Assembly (NCBI GenBank): GCA_036345935.2
Contig: JADWOT020000004.1
Location: 20,875,155 to 20,939,154 of the forward strand
Reading direction: 5' to 3'
Origin: Taenia hydatigena
Taxonomy: Eukaryota; Platyhelminthes; Cestoda; Cyclophyllidea; Taeniidae
DNA: 64,000 nt
Shown: in pieces, positions 1-14,100 of the stretch
How the letters are laid out: each line of letters starts with the position of its first letter
Numbering within the stretch: position 1 is the first letter of the stretch
Notes under the pieces: model-generated
Database searches by the model: none
Told to the model about the DNA's origin: nothing
What the model saw: only the letters and a program-made list of their open reading frames with translations
Position numbers and translations under genes: made by a program

Positions 1-3000
1 TATCATTTTGTTTGCTTGCATGATGTTATTTACACTAAATTGTTTGCAGTTCTGTGAAAACCCTTGAATTTCATACATGCCCGCACGACGCAAAGGACAG
101 AGTGTGTCAGGCTGCTGTAAAGTTTGTTTGTAGACGGCCAGAGGTTAGTCTTCCCGACGTATAGTGTAATGCATCGGTTGTCTGCAAATGATGCAGAGGC
201 AAAAATTCCTTGGACAAATGTTGTTCTCTGCTACTCTTAAGGGTAAAGTGCTGTAAATGTGCCTGACAAACCAATGAGATTGAAGTGCAGTTTGAGTTGC
301 AGCTGTAGTAGGGACATTGCAAAGCCGCTTTGCGTTTGACCACAACGTTTTCGTATAGACAATTAGGTCAGATTTAGAAGTATTATGGGACATGATTTGC
401 AATTTTACTTTGTGCCAAATCACACTGTACCTATTCCTACTTACTAATCTGTCATGTTGGAAATTGCTCTGACAGCACATGCGAACAAATGAAAGTATTT
501 TCCTATTTTACTCATTTTGGACTAAAGTGAAACAGTCACAAATAGCCATTCGGATGACTTTATTCACATGAAAATGCCATAATGATCTCAAGTATTTGCA
601 AACAACCTAGTCAATCGTGTCGTCAGATCAAAGTAACTTTTTTGACTAAATTGGCCATGATTTCACAGCTATCACGCAAATTACTTAAATTGCATCGCCA
701 CTTTATTCTATCATTAAAACTTAAAGGCGGCCACTTGTTCCTACTCTTAGAAAATATTCGAGTGAACCGAACACCTCTAAATAATGACTTTACAACATCA
801 AAATTGTCGAATACATGCCCGGTGAAATACATAGACACTTGTCTAGAATGCCATTGCAAGGACCAAGCCTACATTCTAGCTCTTTATGCACAAATACAGC
901 ACACATCAGTTCAAAATTGATTTTTTTTCTCAGTTCTCGCTGTCACTGCAAGTCATTTCAACAAATCAACCAATCACATCAACGAGGTCATTTAGACAAA
1001 CGCATAAAAGCACACGAAGCAAGAAATGCATCTAAAGGATAAGAGAGCAGTTTTAACATAAGGGCGAGTGATTCAAGGGAAAAATTTACGCATTCGGGAT
1101 TTGTTCGTCATTAAGTCATGTCATGCTAATCGCTCCACAATGCAAAAACTATGATGAGGGTTAAGAGCTCCTTCGAGATACCTGGGCTGGCCATTGTGGA
1201 CATTTTGTGAAAACACTGCAACGCCTTCTTCCTCTCGTACTCAAACGCAGAATACCTTTGTGGGTGCAGGTTGTGTGCTTAGTTCTTTGACGACTTCTGT
1301 CACATGCCTTGGCACACCTCGCGCCATCCAAAAAACTGCCTCATGGTGTGCTTTCATGCCGGATGCACCATCACTCTGGCTCGTCGCAAGTGCAGAGGTC
1401 GCGCACTCGTTCTAAACAACCCTTTGATCACTCCTTTTGTGTCTGCCACAAAGATATCATTTGCCTTCTTTCATCACTCTCGAAGCACTGCATGCAACCA
1501 ATAATCCCTTGCATGCAGGTATTAGCATTTCTGCTGCGCATCACTGTTGGCATTACTTTAATGGGAAGTAATTCAGACTGCTTTACAAATGGTCCATTTT
1601 TGTAAGGAAGAACCCACGTTTCTCCTCATAAGTACTGTTGAAGTAAAGCTGAGAAAGTGTGTCAGGTGAAACGTAAGCAGTATTGAAGGATGCGAATGGG
1701 CAACTTGTAACTATTGAAGCATATGTGCTACTACTAACGGAAAGTTAAAGAGGATTAACTACAACGAGTTTGACTAGAATTTGTGTGGGGTTAGCAATTA
1801 AGTTTTAAATTGGATGTTTGTCAATGCATGTAATGAAAAGCAAAGGATGGAATCATTCTATACTTATGACTGCATGCACTATAATTAACCAGGTGCGACC
1901 TACTAAGCAATTACCCTTTAACGAATTCTAAGCATATGGTAACAAACAATTTTCAGGAATGAAGATGATGCAGCCAACACCTCTATCCAGTGCATAGGAA
2001 GTTACGCTAACAAACCAAGTCGAACTACACATGTGTGATCACTGCAACAACTACGGATGTGTAATTTGTGGAGCCTTCTACACTATATTTTGCGGAGGAA
2101 ATGGATCTAGCGAATTTAAATGCACCTAGTTTTGCATCAACTCAATTTCGCCTTGACCTGAGTAAGAGAGAGTAATGACAGATTGTGTCAACCCGATTGC
2201 GTAACAATGAAGCAAAGACTTCAATGTAAAATGATGAATTGTAGGTCTAGGTTCCCTATTCTCATGAGCACACTAATGATGTGGCAGAATTTAGGCAACC
2301 TACAATAAGAATAAATGATTACAGCGACAAAATTTGAAGCTCTCTTTTGGAAAAGCAATTAATCATGCACTGTTATGCCATAGCAACCACTGTAAATATA
2401 AGTAAAGTTTTAGTCTTGCGTTTACACCCAGACAGATGGCTTACCTGCCCACCTTCCATCCGCTTCTCCTTTTGTTTCACTTCTAGGCAATGAGGTGATT
2501 CAAGTCTAAGATTTCGCTCACTCAACCGGTCACAGCACGTTGTAACCTTCTTTCACGCACATTTTGACCTCGTGTCCAGTGAGTAAACCATTCATATACT
2601 CCTTCCTCCAAATTCATCTACTGATTTTCGAAAGAGTGTAATTGTAGTGGTGCATGATTTCGAGTACTAGACTTGTAGTTGGCTCTCAAACCTAAGGTGT
2701 CTCCCATTAATTTTGGAGATAGTTGAGTACAGTCTTGTCCAAAGAAGCCATATTGGCGGTGGAGGTGTTGCGCCATGCTGAACGAAGGCAATGATTCCAT
2801 CTTTGCGCCAAATCTGTCGCATCTCAGATCACTGAGAAGCTGCACAACTGAAGAGCACCAGTTCTTCTCCATTCTCGAACGATTAAGAAACCCCAGTCTG
2901 ATTAATGCGGTACTTGAAAGAAAGAAGAGCTAGGGAGGTAAGACCCCAAAATTCCATCTCGCTTTTGGTAATAAAGGCTCGAAAAGCGCTTTGGAGGTAA

Positions 3001-4830
3001 AAACTTCATTGTCAACTAATTCTATGCGCTCGATGATGAATTACGTAGACGAATGAGAGGGTATACTTAGCACTTGAGTGGATTGGCATGATTTGCTGGT
3101 AATTCGTTAGGGAATAGGCAAGGTGAATGCATGATCATGGTAAAATGCAAGGCAGTCACGGGTAATGACGTCGCGATAATGTAGAGATCAGGGTTTGACC
3201 CTGTTTTAGAACTAAGAGTAGTGAGAGTGACTAGTTCAAATTGCATGGGTGAAATATTTCAATTCGAGCATGCTTACTACAGCTCGCCACAGATTAAGCG
3301 GAGGAAAGGGCAGAGGTAATGCTAACGGCAACTACTTCGAGAAGAGGAAGGTCATCCATCTCATTCTTCTTCCACTCAATCACTCCACGTTCCTTTACGC
3401 GGGACGACATTTTGAGGCCCCTTGTTAACAACTAGTTCAATTCACTCACTAATACCACTCCTTTTCAGTAACAAGTACCTGTGACTGAAGATGCGGCGTG
3501 CGACTCAGCAAACATTTCGACTGCGAATGCAACAACAGATCAGCCTTGATTAACACCCAACTGTACTATTGGCCGTTATGGAACGTAATATCTTGCAGTT
3601 CATTTAGCTGCGCCAAAGCTAAAACCAGTCGCAATGATTCCCAACGTGAAGTAAAACTTGGTTGGATTATAGCTACCAACGGTGTTTGAGAAATGCATCA
3701 ATTTCATCTGAAACAATACTAGCTTTACGTACAATTGCTTCAGAAGTTGATGTGATCAAAAGTCGCATTTAGTGATCATGGTCGCGACTATGAAAGTGGC
3801 CGACTGATGTAGTGGCTTTGGTGTATCCCGTGACGTGAGGTTTGTGCAGCGCCCAATGGTGAGGTGGTGCGACGCAGCGAATGAGATGAATATTGCTGGC
3901 TTGAAGAGGAAAGGTGTCGGCTTGTAGAGCGGGCGAAGTCCATGAGAGCAAACAGCATATATAGCACGAAGCAGCCCAACTCCTCAGCCGACGCGTGCAA
4001 GCAGTTCTACAAGTACACTCCAAATTCTACTGCTCTCTGCAATGCAATTGTGTGAGTGCATGTGACTCTGACACGTGCTACTCTGTGCTTACAGTAGGAA
4101 GCCGCACATATGTGTATTAAGCGATTACAGGAGGTGGCTAAAAGCAGTAAATCAACATCACGTTTAACGACGCACAACTTCACCATTCAGTGCTGCGGCG
4201 ACACCTCGTCACTGACACACTCTAACACGCATCCACGATGTTTGCTGGACAGTGCAATGAGATGCTGGAGTCGTGCTTGCCCTGTGGATTGCAGCATGCG
4301 ACAATTTGCATCTCATTGTCCTCGAACCCACCATTTAATTCCTAAAATTATGTATCTTATTACTGGCCTCACTGCGCAAAATGTGCAGCATCTTGTGCCA
4401 CTCGATGCTCGAAACAAAAAGAAGAGGGTTCAATGAACTGCGGAGGGCTGAATGCGATCTCCTCAAATCGGTGGAAAATTGTGGAGGTAAGTAGATAGAG
4501 TCAATGCTGCCAGCTCCACAGCCTACGACGTTACAATGCTTTGCGAAATGCCCAATTCCATCGCCACTACTTACGGTTATCGACATCGGAAGAAGTCTTT
4601 GCCCATGCCTTAGTTCAAAATTTGCTCAGTGGACAGAGTTCTCGCACGCACTTTATTGCTGAACAAACCTATTGATGCCACTGAAATCCTGCTATCACCT
4701 CCCGGCAATGTGACAATAGACTCACTTGATCGGACACGCAACTGATGACGCTCGATTTGCAGGAGGGAGCCAATCAGGTCTTCAGATTGTTGGCGTGTAA
4801 ATAATCGTTGTCCTCAGATGAGGAAGATAT

Positions 4831-4858
4831 CACACACACCCACACACATACATACCAT
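4831..4858. repeat. CA-rich microsatellite
   Basis: Imperfect (CA)n tract interrupted by CCCA and followed by CATA units. Confidence 0.8.
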
Positions 4859-7800
4859 TATCACAGACACAGACACATGACTCACACTTCAGACGTCCAC
4901 GTAAGACCATAAATTCTGCGATCAACCGCATGATCGTTCACCTCCACTCTGAGAAACTTGGACCAACTTCAGCTTATCCCTGACACTTGAGGTATGTTCG
5001 ATTTATATGGCATGGCACTCACCTGAGTGTCAGTGTGTCAACTAGCCGAAGTGAAGCAACCAGATCTTATTTTCCTTGTTACCAACATTGATTGCTTCAC
5101 TCGCCTTTCGCTTACATCGCACTATCCTTATGACAGCAACCCTTCCTTCAGTCACCGCTCCGTCATCAGCATTTGTCATCAGCTTCCAGCATAGCATCGG
5201 CTTACAAACATTGCGCACAGCTCATGCACTACGGCACGGTGACGACAGCTAATGCTGCAGCAGCACAACTAACTAAACTAAGGCCAACAATGGAAGAAGT
5301 GATGAAGCTCTGTGACATCGAACGGAATAATTGACGGCACAAGTGCTCCGCATGACCGACAGGGACGGATTTCAAAATGAGTTTTGTCGCCTTCAGCGTC
5401 GTGTCACGCGCTTTTGCCGTGTCTATCGCAGACGATTCTGCTGCATTGTTGGAGAGTTGGTGCTTAAGTAGAAGCCGAGGACCATGCGTACACCTTAAAG
5501 GAAAGATGGACCAAGTCGAGTCCATTACTCTCACTGGTGTAGGTAATCTCGTCTGCGCGTGGATGAGCGCGGCAGGTGGAAGAAGGTGGAAGACGGTACA
5601 AAAGGTGAAGCTTACGCGGATCCTATACCAGGAGAAGTGGCAAGCCGTAGTGCGACGTTTCTCCTGGTAACTTAAGGGGATTTGTGACACTCAATTACTC
5701 TTGTTTCGTGGTGCTTTCAGTGAAAAAACTTAGTTCTTGGGAGGTTGGCCACGAAGTCGAACACGGTTAATCGTTTGTGGTTCAATGCGGTTCCGACGAA
5801 GGCAACGACGACGTCAGTAGTCCACAACACTGTGCAGTTAATTCCGACCTGCAATTGAGAGGAATACAGAGAAGAAAATGAAAGAGAAACAAGAAATGAA
5901 TAGGAAAGAGTAATTGAAAAAATACTGTTTATTTAACAAATTCGGCCCGTAAAAATGCTTTGAGCATTTAGCGTACAGTGGAGTGCCGAGCTTGTGCTAC
6001 AAAATTGGAGAAAGTTGAGCAAACTGTGGAGTATTGACTTGAATGGATGAAGACAAGGGCAAACATCTCTACCTTTGTCGCAACGCAGATGCAAAAATGT
6101 ACTTGTCTATGCAGTAAACTGATAGTGGAACCCCATCTGCACAAGGTGGGTTAGACATACTTGACATTGTGCTTGAAAGTGTGTAGGAGGGAGTGAGATC
6201 ACTGGTGCGCTATTAACGCGTATGAGAAAGAAGCAAATGAGCAGGACGGAATGAAGTGGAAGATGGAGGAAGGCAATTTACTTGGGTTGCAATTTTTATT
6301 GCACACCACCACCTTAAACGTCGATCACAAGTAGTCCTCCGAAGCGAACAGATGCTCAGTCGCTTTTAGTGCAATCACCCAAGTTCTTGTGAGGATCCGA
6401 AGGTAAATACGTGCGGGCAAAGTTTTCATGCCGCAAGTTTATGAAGAGGAAGTATAATTCAACGTCATTGACGCGTACAATTCCGTGCATACTAACACTC
6501 TGATATGGCAAAGGTAACGAATGCCGACACCGTGCAATTTTTGGTTTCACAAGAGCGGACTTAACAGATGCTTCCTCCAGTAGAGAATACACCAGAAAGG
6601 GACCATGCTAGTGAACGCACCAGTATCCATTCTCAGGTACGCAGCCTCCACAAACATTTTATTGCCTTTCGTCAAGGTGGCTGAGCTTGTACACAAACCC
6701 AGCGGTGTGCTGTGGGTGTATGAGTAGGGTTCCGAACAAGAAAGTGGACGACACCATTTAACTTGAAAAAACACAAGTGTGCGACTTGTACAAAATAGCC
6801 CAACGACTAGGGTAGTGAGCTCATGCGCTTTTGCGGGCACATTTCTTCCGCCAAACGCTATAATTGTTGGCTTGATGCGTTGCATTGAAACAGATCCAAT
6901 GCAATGAACGCAGAAGGGGAGGCGTCAAATGATGGCAGCAGAACGAGCAGTCAATGTTATTAGGAGATATGAAGCAAATAAAGGTGGGGTGGATCAACAA
7001 GTGAATTGTGGGTTACCATGTGCAACGGTCTAAACTCCAGTTTGAATTGCAATAAATTCGCTATGATGCTGGGGCGAGCATGAAGTGGGAGGAGACGTCT
7101 ATTATTGGGAGATGGTGTTTTCGAAGCGTTAAGGAACTCATTCACATACTGGATTGGAAATTATTGCGATACAAGAACTAGTTAATGTGGAACCACGTAA
7201 CCACGATTACACCTTCGTCAATGAAAACCAGACTTCGATTGTGGTAGAATCACCCATGAATAAGCCACTTACTAACTCATTGGCACCAAGTGGTCAGGCT
7301 GTCACAACCACTAAGCAGGAGCTCTCCCAAGCATTCACAGCTTCAATTCTATTGCAAAGACACAGATCACTAATTACTGTGTGCGCGAAGTGACATGGGG
7401 TAGTGGCATGAACTTACACAGTGGCACCACAGAGAACAATAGATGTTCGAGCGTGTTTGCACAGTCATGTCTGCACGTCGGTAAGGGAAAGGGCCAATTG
7501 GCATTAATTACACTGTCTAGTCTGTCATGGAATTAGCTTGTCCTATTTTCTTACGCTTTCATCCCACTTTCTACAATGCACCGTTTCATTATTACGTACT
7601 CCACCGATTTCACGTTGCTGGACCCACCGAAGCCACCCCACTACTCGATGGTCGTCGTCATGTCAGACCAAAATCCGTAGAAGTGGTCATCAATCATGTC
7701 GACTTATGGAACGATGAGGTTTGAAACTAGTGTAATTGGCAAATGTACTTAACGAATTTTTATGTGTTCCGATGGTGCTAATTCAGTCACACTGCACCAC

Positions 7801-7997
7801 TTTGGTGGTGGTGGTGGTCATCGCAACTGGTTTGAGACTTGTCGAGGACAGGGCGAATTGTAGCCAAATCGCACTAGATTACGCTTTATGCCATGATCTT
7901 GCTCCACTCGGAACGGATTCGTAGTCGCACTCGCAGTTGCATTGTCTACTAAGTCGCACGTCGCACCTCATACCGCATAACTACGCAACGCAATTGG

Positions 7998-8060
7998 TTG
8001 TTACTGAAAAGAAACGAGTGGCATGCGTGAAGTAATTGAACTAATTGTCAAAACGGGACT
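7998..8060 (+). repeat. dispersed repeat R2, left copy
   Basis: About 60 bp aligning with 15098-15160, with its mirror in arm 2, and in reverse with 41908-41990. Shared blocks include GAAAAGAA, GAGTGGCATGCGTGAA and ATTGAA. It has no coding potential and no tRNA-like boxes. It is probably a fragment of an old interspersed element. Confidence 0.6.
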
Positions 8061-8101
8061 TCCCAATTGCCGCTTAACGTGGGTGAATGTGGATGAGTGG
8101 A

Positions 8102-8136
8102 TGGGTGAGTGAGTGAGTGAGTGAGTGGGTGGGTGA
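8102..8136. repeat. GAGT/GGGT microsatellite
   Basis: Tandem GAGT units grading into GGGT units. Confidence 0.85.
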
Positions 8137-10090
8137 AGGGAGAGCAAGCGCACTGGAACTTACACTTCGCAATCTGGATGCCACATGCTCTTGCTTTCAA
8201 CTATGCTGGGAGTGAGCAGAAGCAAGCATGCAAAAATTGCCACATTTTCACACGCCTCACGACTACTCAGCCTGCGATGGAATCATAATCACATGGTCAC
8301 ACTACTGAGTACTTCTGACTGCCCTACATGCTGACAAGGTGGAAGCATTTACGTCGCCCACTCTTTAATTAAGCCAGCTCCAAGTACCAAATAAATCGTT
8401 CGCCCTCACTATCAGTCTGATCTACTTATCGACTGGTTAATTGTTCCCCATGAAAAAATACGCTACAATTTGAAACTCATACCAATTGCTTAATCTTCTG
8501 GACGTCAACGCGCCAGACATCCTGTCATCAGATCAGCAAAATCATCAGATTACCATGTCATAGATCTTCGAGGGTGATCAACCTCCTGTTGCCACTCGTC
8601 TTCATCCCAGAGCGCCCACATTTGTGAATGCGAACAGTAATTTGGAGAACGAGACTGATTCGATGTGCTGACACAATCACTGTCCGTATTCGATATGGCA
8701 CAGTATGCGCACGATTAATTCGGATTATATGAGCAAAAAGCGCAAAAAGCATTTCGCATCGAGTTTGTGGATCATCAGAAATGGGTTGCTCTCATGCCTC
8801 TAGTAAAATTATCTAAAAATCAAGGCAAAGCGAAAGGCCCATAAGGTCAACCGTCCTTAACTTCGGTAGACCATCCTCGACTCGAGTGCCATATCCGACT
8901 CTGTCATTCGCAATCACGTGTTGTTCACACCGCACTCTTCTGATATAGAGCAGATGAATTTAGAGGTGGGAGAATAGGGACTTGGTTATTGGTTATTGCG
9001 TCTGTTGCACTACAAGTGAGACTACAGTCAACCCAAACTCAATGTCAGTCAGTCATTAGTCGATTTACGTGACTAAGTTGACCAAGTGTCGAGAATGCAA
9101 TCAGGAGCTCACTCGGGTACAGACTCAACGTACGCTCAGCCTCAGGCTTTGCTGGCCAATAGCTAAGCATCCACGTCTTTCTGTGAGATGACTCGCACAC
9201 GTTAATAAAAAACCATCCCCCTTCAACCTGGGATACAGTCCAACTGATTACTATCTGGCCGAAATGTCATAAGACAGGGACCGCCCACATCAAAAAAGCC
9301 GAGGTTATATCATCTTGCTTCCTTGTTGACGTGATGGCAAATGACATGATCGTCTCTCGTTTGCAGAAGTTTCGAGAAAATATTACTTACTTAACCATCT
9401 TTTAAAGCCGCGTCGATGACACAACTAATATGTTGACGTTTAGTTTTGTCCTTGGTGTGCCATGGATTGAGACGGTAGTTGGAGCAATTGGAGTCATGAG
9501 ATGGGCTGCTTCATGAGTGTGCTTATGGGCAAGTTCTAAGCAAATCGCACTTGTTTCATCAAAAGGGGCAGCTAGAAATTGCACTGCCTTCCAATCGGGC
9601 ACAAACGCATTGATAAAGGTAAGACTAACAGAAAATAATGCAGCCATGACTTGGGGTGGTTGATTATGCGGCGCAAGTTGCCATTTGGTGATTCTCCAAC
9701 AAAGTCCTAACCACGACGCAAATATTGCCTACAACTCGTTTTAAATTATGCAGTCAAGGTCCTATCGAAGCAAACTAAATTAAATTTGCATTAAATTTGA
9801 AGTGCCTAAATAGTGATTATAAAAGCCAATGCATAATCAGAATGTAAAGCATTCAATAGGCACGATATATTCCACCAACACGCATATTGGAATAGCATGG
9901 ATAATGCAACTCTTGCTATGCATGAACTATAAAACGCGCTGCAGATAAATGGCAAGAGTAGCTCATGAATTACAATCAATTCAAGCATGGAGCGAAGGTG
10001 AAGTTGGCACTTAGCGTAACTTGGTAATGCTTACAAGATTACTAGGCATTAAGCCACTAAGAACGGATACCTTCATTTCGAATTTAGGCT

Positions 10091-10215
10091 ACCACAAGCG
10101 ATCAGGTGGACTAAAGTGAACCGTGGTACAGAAACGGATGCAAAAACACATTACATTTTGGTTAAGAAAGAAGGATGCGCTAACAGCAGTCCACCTCGTT
10201 GACACATGGGATTCT
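10091..10215 (+). repeat. dispersed repeat R1, arm 1 copy
   Basis: About 120 bp aligning in the same orientation with 39647-39768. Shared blocks include CACAAGCGATC, GGACTAAA, CGTGGTAC, AACAGCAGTCCA and CTCGTTG. The two copies are substantially diverged. Its function is unknown. Confidence 0.7.
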
Positions 10216-10640
10216 CGCGTACTCGGTTCCATGTTAGACGGACTGTTACTTACTGTAACAGGTTATTCCTCATATGCACACGAGAGTCAATTCTTCGGTT
10301 GTCTATTTTGCACTTATTGCCGCTGTATCCAAGAGAAAATGACACCACATACTCTCCCGCTTCCAATGGCCCTGCCAGCACTTCTATTTCAGCTCAGGTT
10401 CCTCCCTCACCGAACATTGCTAAAGAAGGAATCAGAGGGCGACACTGCTCCACGCATGCTTGGAGTCGCCACACAAACGCGTCCACATGCAAGGTGAAAT
10501 GGAGGGAATGGCGCACCAGCAGGACGAAGAGCAAAGGCTATGCAAACGAGAGCCGATGAGTAAGAGCGAACACATTAGAAGTAATAAAGCGCTACTGCTC
10601 TGGCGTCAGAGCTGGACCACCCAGCGGTGGTGGACCTAGG

Positions 10641-10644
10641 AAAA
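10641..10644 (-). terminator. Pol III T4 terminator of tRNA-Pro, arm 1
   Basis: Four A on the plus strand, which is TTTT on the sense strand about 32 nt past the tRNA 3' end. Confidence 0.6.
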
Positions 10645-10675
10645 GGGCGACAAGGGCAGGGCAGCAACCGCGCGG

Positions 10676-10747
10676 GGGCCCGGCCGGGATTTGAACCCGG
10701 GACCACTCGCACCCTAAGCGAGTATCACACCTCTAGACCACCAGGCC
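10676..10747 (-). tRNA. tRNA-Pro(AGG), arm 1 copy
   Basis: A 72-nt cloverleaf reading leftwards. The acceptor pairs GGCCTGG with CCGGGCC and has a U-G pair at the fifth position. The anticodon stem-loop is CTCGC-TTAGGGT-GCGAG with anticodon AGG. The T arm has CCGGG-TTCAAAT-CCCGG, and the discriminator is C, as expected for eukaryotic tRNA-Pro. The A and B box promoters are internal. It differs from the arm 2 copy at three bases inside the gene (10681, 10728, 10732): the D-loop reads AGAGGTG instead of AGGGGTA, changing the normally conserved A21 to G, and the acceptor U-A pair becomes U-G. It may still fold and be transcribed, but it is the less canonical of the two. There is no intron. Confidence 0.93.
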
Positions 10748-11190
10748 ACTCACTCTCGCCTTTTCACCTCCCCTCCTCCGTCTCCCCCTGCCCTCTACTC
10801 ATTCCCCCCCTCCCTTGTTGTTTCTTCATCTCACTACCTCCCTCCACTCCTCCGCTCACTCAACCACCCACCCACCCACCCAGCCAATCAGCCAGCCAGC
10901 CGACCATCCATCGCCTCGGAGCCCAGCCCAGCCCAGCCCAACCCAACCCAACGCAACGCTACGCTACGCTACGCCCTCCAATGCAATCACCTCCCCCTCC
11001 CCCTCTATTCCACCACCATCCATCTCTGCCCTCCATTTGCCTTGCGTCCGCGCCACCCTTTTCTGCCTTCCCACGCCAACACCGCTCACACCAAACATGC
11101 CCTCCCCTCTCCCCCCTCCCCCCAACAAATGCACTCGCATTCATACCCTTCCAACCGCCAACCACCAACCACCTTTTCCGCTTACCCACC
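10748..11190 (-). repeat. C-rich 5' flank of tRNA-Pro (G-rich on sense)
   Basis: About 440 bp dominated by C and CT/CA runs on the plus strand. It is therefore almost pure G/purine on the strand that is sense for tRNA-Pro. It includes CCCA, CAGC and period-5 tandem units. ORFs through it encode only Pro/Ser/His-rich low complexity and are not credible genes. Confidence 0.85.
10921..10974 (+). repeat. drifting period-5 tandem repeat, arm 1
   Basis: Successive pentamers change one base at a time along the array: CCCAG units, then CCCAA, then CGCAA, then CGCTA. The period of five is kept throughout. Confidence 0.85.
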
Positions 11191-14100
11191 CACCTACTCT
11201 TTAATGCCTGACAAGCGGTCCACTTATCAACCGACCGATCCATTTGTCTTCTTCCATCGCTACCTACCAATCGATTCATTAGTGTCCATCCGCCAACACC
11301 GCGACCGGTAGCCCGCAATGCGCAGCATGAATGAAGGCACATGCGCACGCAATGCCAACAAGCCAGCAGACCTGTGGCAGCAGACACAAAATGAGCCACC
11401 TCTAGGTGGCGTCTCACTCATGCCAGCAGTGATACTCCAATCCACGCTTGCATGAGTTGTCTTTACAATCTATACTCCTCTGCTTTCATTGTTTCCCCTT
11501 TCCCCTAAAGTTCTAATTAATATTTTATAACTTTTCGCATGATTATTCTTTTTTTATAGAATGCGATAAAGTTGGCTTTAAATCAGTTCGTTGCATGCCA
11601 TGTTGTTACATAGGTATGGATACTGCCTTGGGTTTGGGAATAACGTATAATTTGCGAACAGAAAGTCGTCGCTTTTTAGTTTCTGCATTGTTGCCGCCTA
11701 TCCCAACCACTTTTTCAACTTTAATGTGTCGTTTTGCTAATTACGTGGTTGACTTGTCTTTGCTCCTCCACTAAATTTTGAATTTCCCTTTTTTAACTAA
11801 TTTCGTACAGCAACTTGAAAATACCAGTTTTTGAGAGGCTTCTCTCGCAGAGACGTCATACCAAGTCTTGCACGCAATCGCTGACAACAATACTAACTCG
11901 ACTCATTGCTAGGGTTGGAATGAATTAATGCAATGCATCGTGACGATCACCTCAGAAACCTCTACAATGGTAAAAGAACAATGTGTGTACTAACCAGTCT
12001 TACTCAGTCAGGTAACCTTAGGCCCATAATAGATCCTGTGATTGGATGCATCAACCTCCTCGTGACGACTTGCTTGGGTCCCAAACGCGCTGTCTTGGTA
12101 ACCATTATATCCCCATAATCACCCAAACCGCCCCCCCCCCCTCCTCCTCCTCCTCCATCTCTTCCTCGTTCCACTCCTACTACGCCAAAACAGGGGGAGC
12201 CAGCACCAGAGGTGCGCCATCCACCAGTGCAAGGAGGAAGGCATTCGGACCTGCATTGAATGTGTAGGCCACCCAAGGACGAGCAAGTAATAATAGTGAA
12301 TGGCACACGCATTATAGGCAATTTCCATGCCATACAGCGTAAATCAAGGTGGCAAGCAGAGCGGTTTTGTGCGCGTGAATTCAACAGCTTGTGATGAAGC
12401 TTATTGTGAACAACAAGACAAATCCTAAACCTGCTTACATCTACACCAAGCACGCAAGACATTTGAGAGATGCAACCATATTAAAGACGGTCGTGTGTCC
12501 ATGCATCAATAAAGTTTCTGGTGGTGGCAATCCCATTCGCAGCCCACAATAGGCGATCTCGTGGACATTCAGCAAATGAAATCATGATGACTAACGCTTA
12601 TCTTGGCAATAACTTGTACAAAGAGCAAAGTTTCCGCAGAAACAGTGAATCCAAACGCACCCAAACATTTCCATTTTCCAGGAGCTAGCACACGCTGTGT
12701 ACCAAGACAGGGGAGCGGTTTATCCCACAACGAGGCTGCCCAGGTACCGATTGAAGGCTGGGTGACGTTTGTAAACTTATGAAGAGACAATGAGGAAAAA
12801 TAAATGCCGATCTCACCGCTGTATGTTTGCACATTTCATTTACAAAAAGTTCTACTGTAACGACCGATGCTCGTAGTCATCCGAAGACAATATTAAGGGT
12901 GTTACTCTGACTTCCTATTCTACATTCCTTTCGGCAGGACATATGTCGAAGCAAAACAATCGCACTAAGGCACGAGGCATGCGGGGCAATTCCACCATCT
13001 TTCGCATCTCAAACCTGCACGAAGCTCAGATCGCAATCCTGAATAAATAATAAGTGCTGTAGAATATGGCTTCTCAATGATCGGGCAAAAGAACTATCGA
13101 ACGCCATTCAAATTTACTCAGCTGAGGCATCATAAGAAGCTTGCAACATGCAGAGGATTCGAGGTAGCAGTGACGTTTACTTTCCTACTGTAGAAGGAAT
13201 AGGGTGTGGTCTTCGCTATAAGACAGGGGTACCACCACATCCTTATCCGTACCCTCTTCATTCCTCCCATTATATCGCCATTCCTTTCGCACCCCAACGC
13301 ATCACACGGGAAACCAAAGTTAACAAGATGGGGCTGAAGTGACATCAAGTCAACAGTGCTTAGGACTGCGCTGACTGTCTCGCAAGCAAACACTTTGTGC
13401 AGTGAAATTCACAGCAAGTGTTCATCGCATTTGACAGGAGCCATAAAGCGTCAGCTGAGGTGCCTATAACCCCGGAGTAAGTACCTCTTCGGTTCGACTG
13501 AATTCTCGGGCATGCAAGTACGTTGCCTGCCCCACTTTAGCTGCTAATTTTGGGAGCTGAGGGCACTGAGTTTCTTGCAATCATTGGCTAGCGCCTTTCT
13601 CTCCCATGAAGTGGAACAAGGTTCTTAAGCGTCTTGTAGTTATACAAAATTGCGAGCAGTCACCAGTGGTTGGTTATGGTGAAGATCATTTGGCGTGGTG
13701 GTGACGTGGACGTTAGGTCGTTATTTTGTCTACAGTCCGGCACCTGGTTTGAGATTGTTCAGCTGAATGGTATTTGAGACGTCTGACTCGCCCTCAGAAG
13801 TAGGGTGGATTGGGAGATGCCACTTGACTTGTTTGTAATTAAAGGCACGATCGCTGTTTGCACTCATAAATAGGCTCATGAAACGTCAGAAGTTGTGTTC
13901 CACAGTGGTTTATTCAACAGTTTTTGCAACGATTAGTGCTTCAAGAAGTATTTTTGGGGCTGTATCAGTAGTGCTTGGCAGATGAAGCGGTGGCCTCCAG
14001 ATTGCCATCAGGAGGAATGCTATTGATGTCGATTTGCATGCATTGTCAGATCCTGCCATTCGGCCTTGTGAACGACAGCGCTGGTGGTTTGGAGGTTTCG

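Larger units (their letters stand above)
1..8988. other. left flank, no recognisable gene
   Basis: Roughly 9 kb of mixed-composition DNA broken by stops in all frames. The longest open stretches are about 150 codons, overlap on both strands (around 5229-5690), and show no family motif I recognise. It contains a CA-rich microsatellite, a GAGT microsatellite and one copy of a dispersed repeat, listed separately. Short exons of an intron-rich gene could be present, but none is supported from sequence alone. Confidence 0.6.
8989..10675. other. outer arm 1, no gene seen
   Basis: AT-leaning sequence with only short ORFs (81 and 60 codons) and no recognisable motifs. Includes the R1 dispersed repeat near its inner end. 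Confidence 0.6.

Noticed and set aside
10627..11417. Pro/Ser-rich ORFs of 194, 152 and 129 codons, and similar ones at 17937-18507
   Set aside because: They lie in the low-complexity C-rich flanks of tRNA genes and run through or next to the tRNA itself.
12004..12462. Possible extra small RNA downstream of the G-rich tract at 12131-12156 (by analogy with the tRNA flanks)
   Set aside because: Sequence on the expected strand (around 12060-12120) contains a TATA-like TATAATGG but does not fold as a tRNA, and I recognise no known snRNA.
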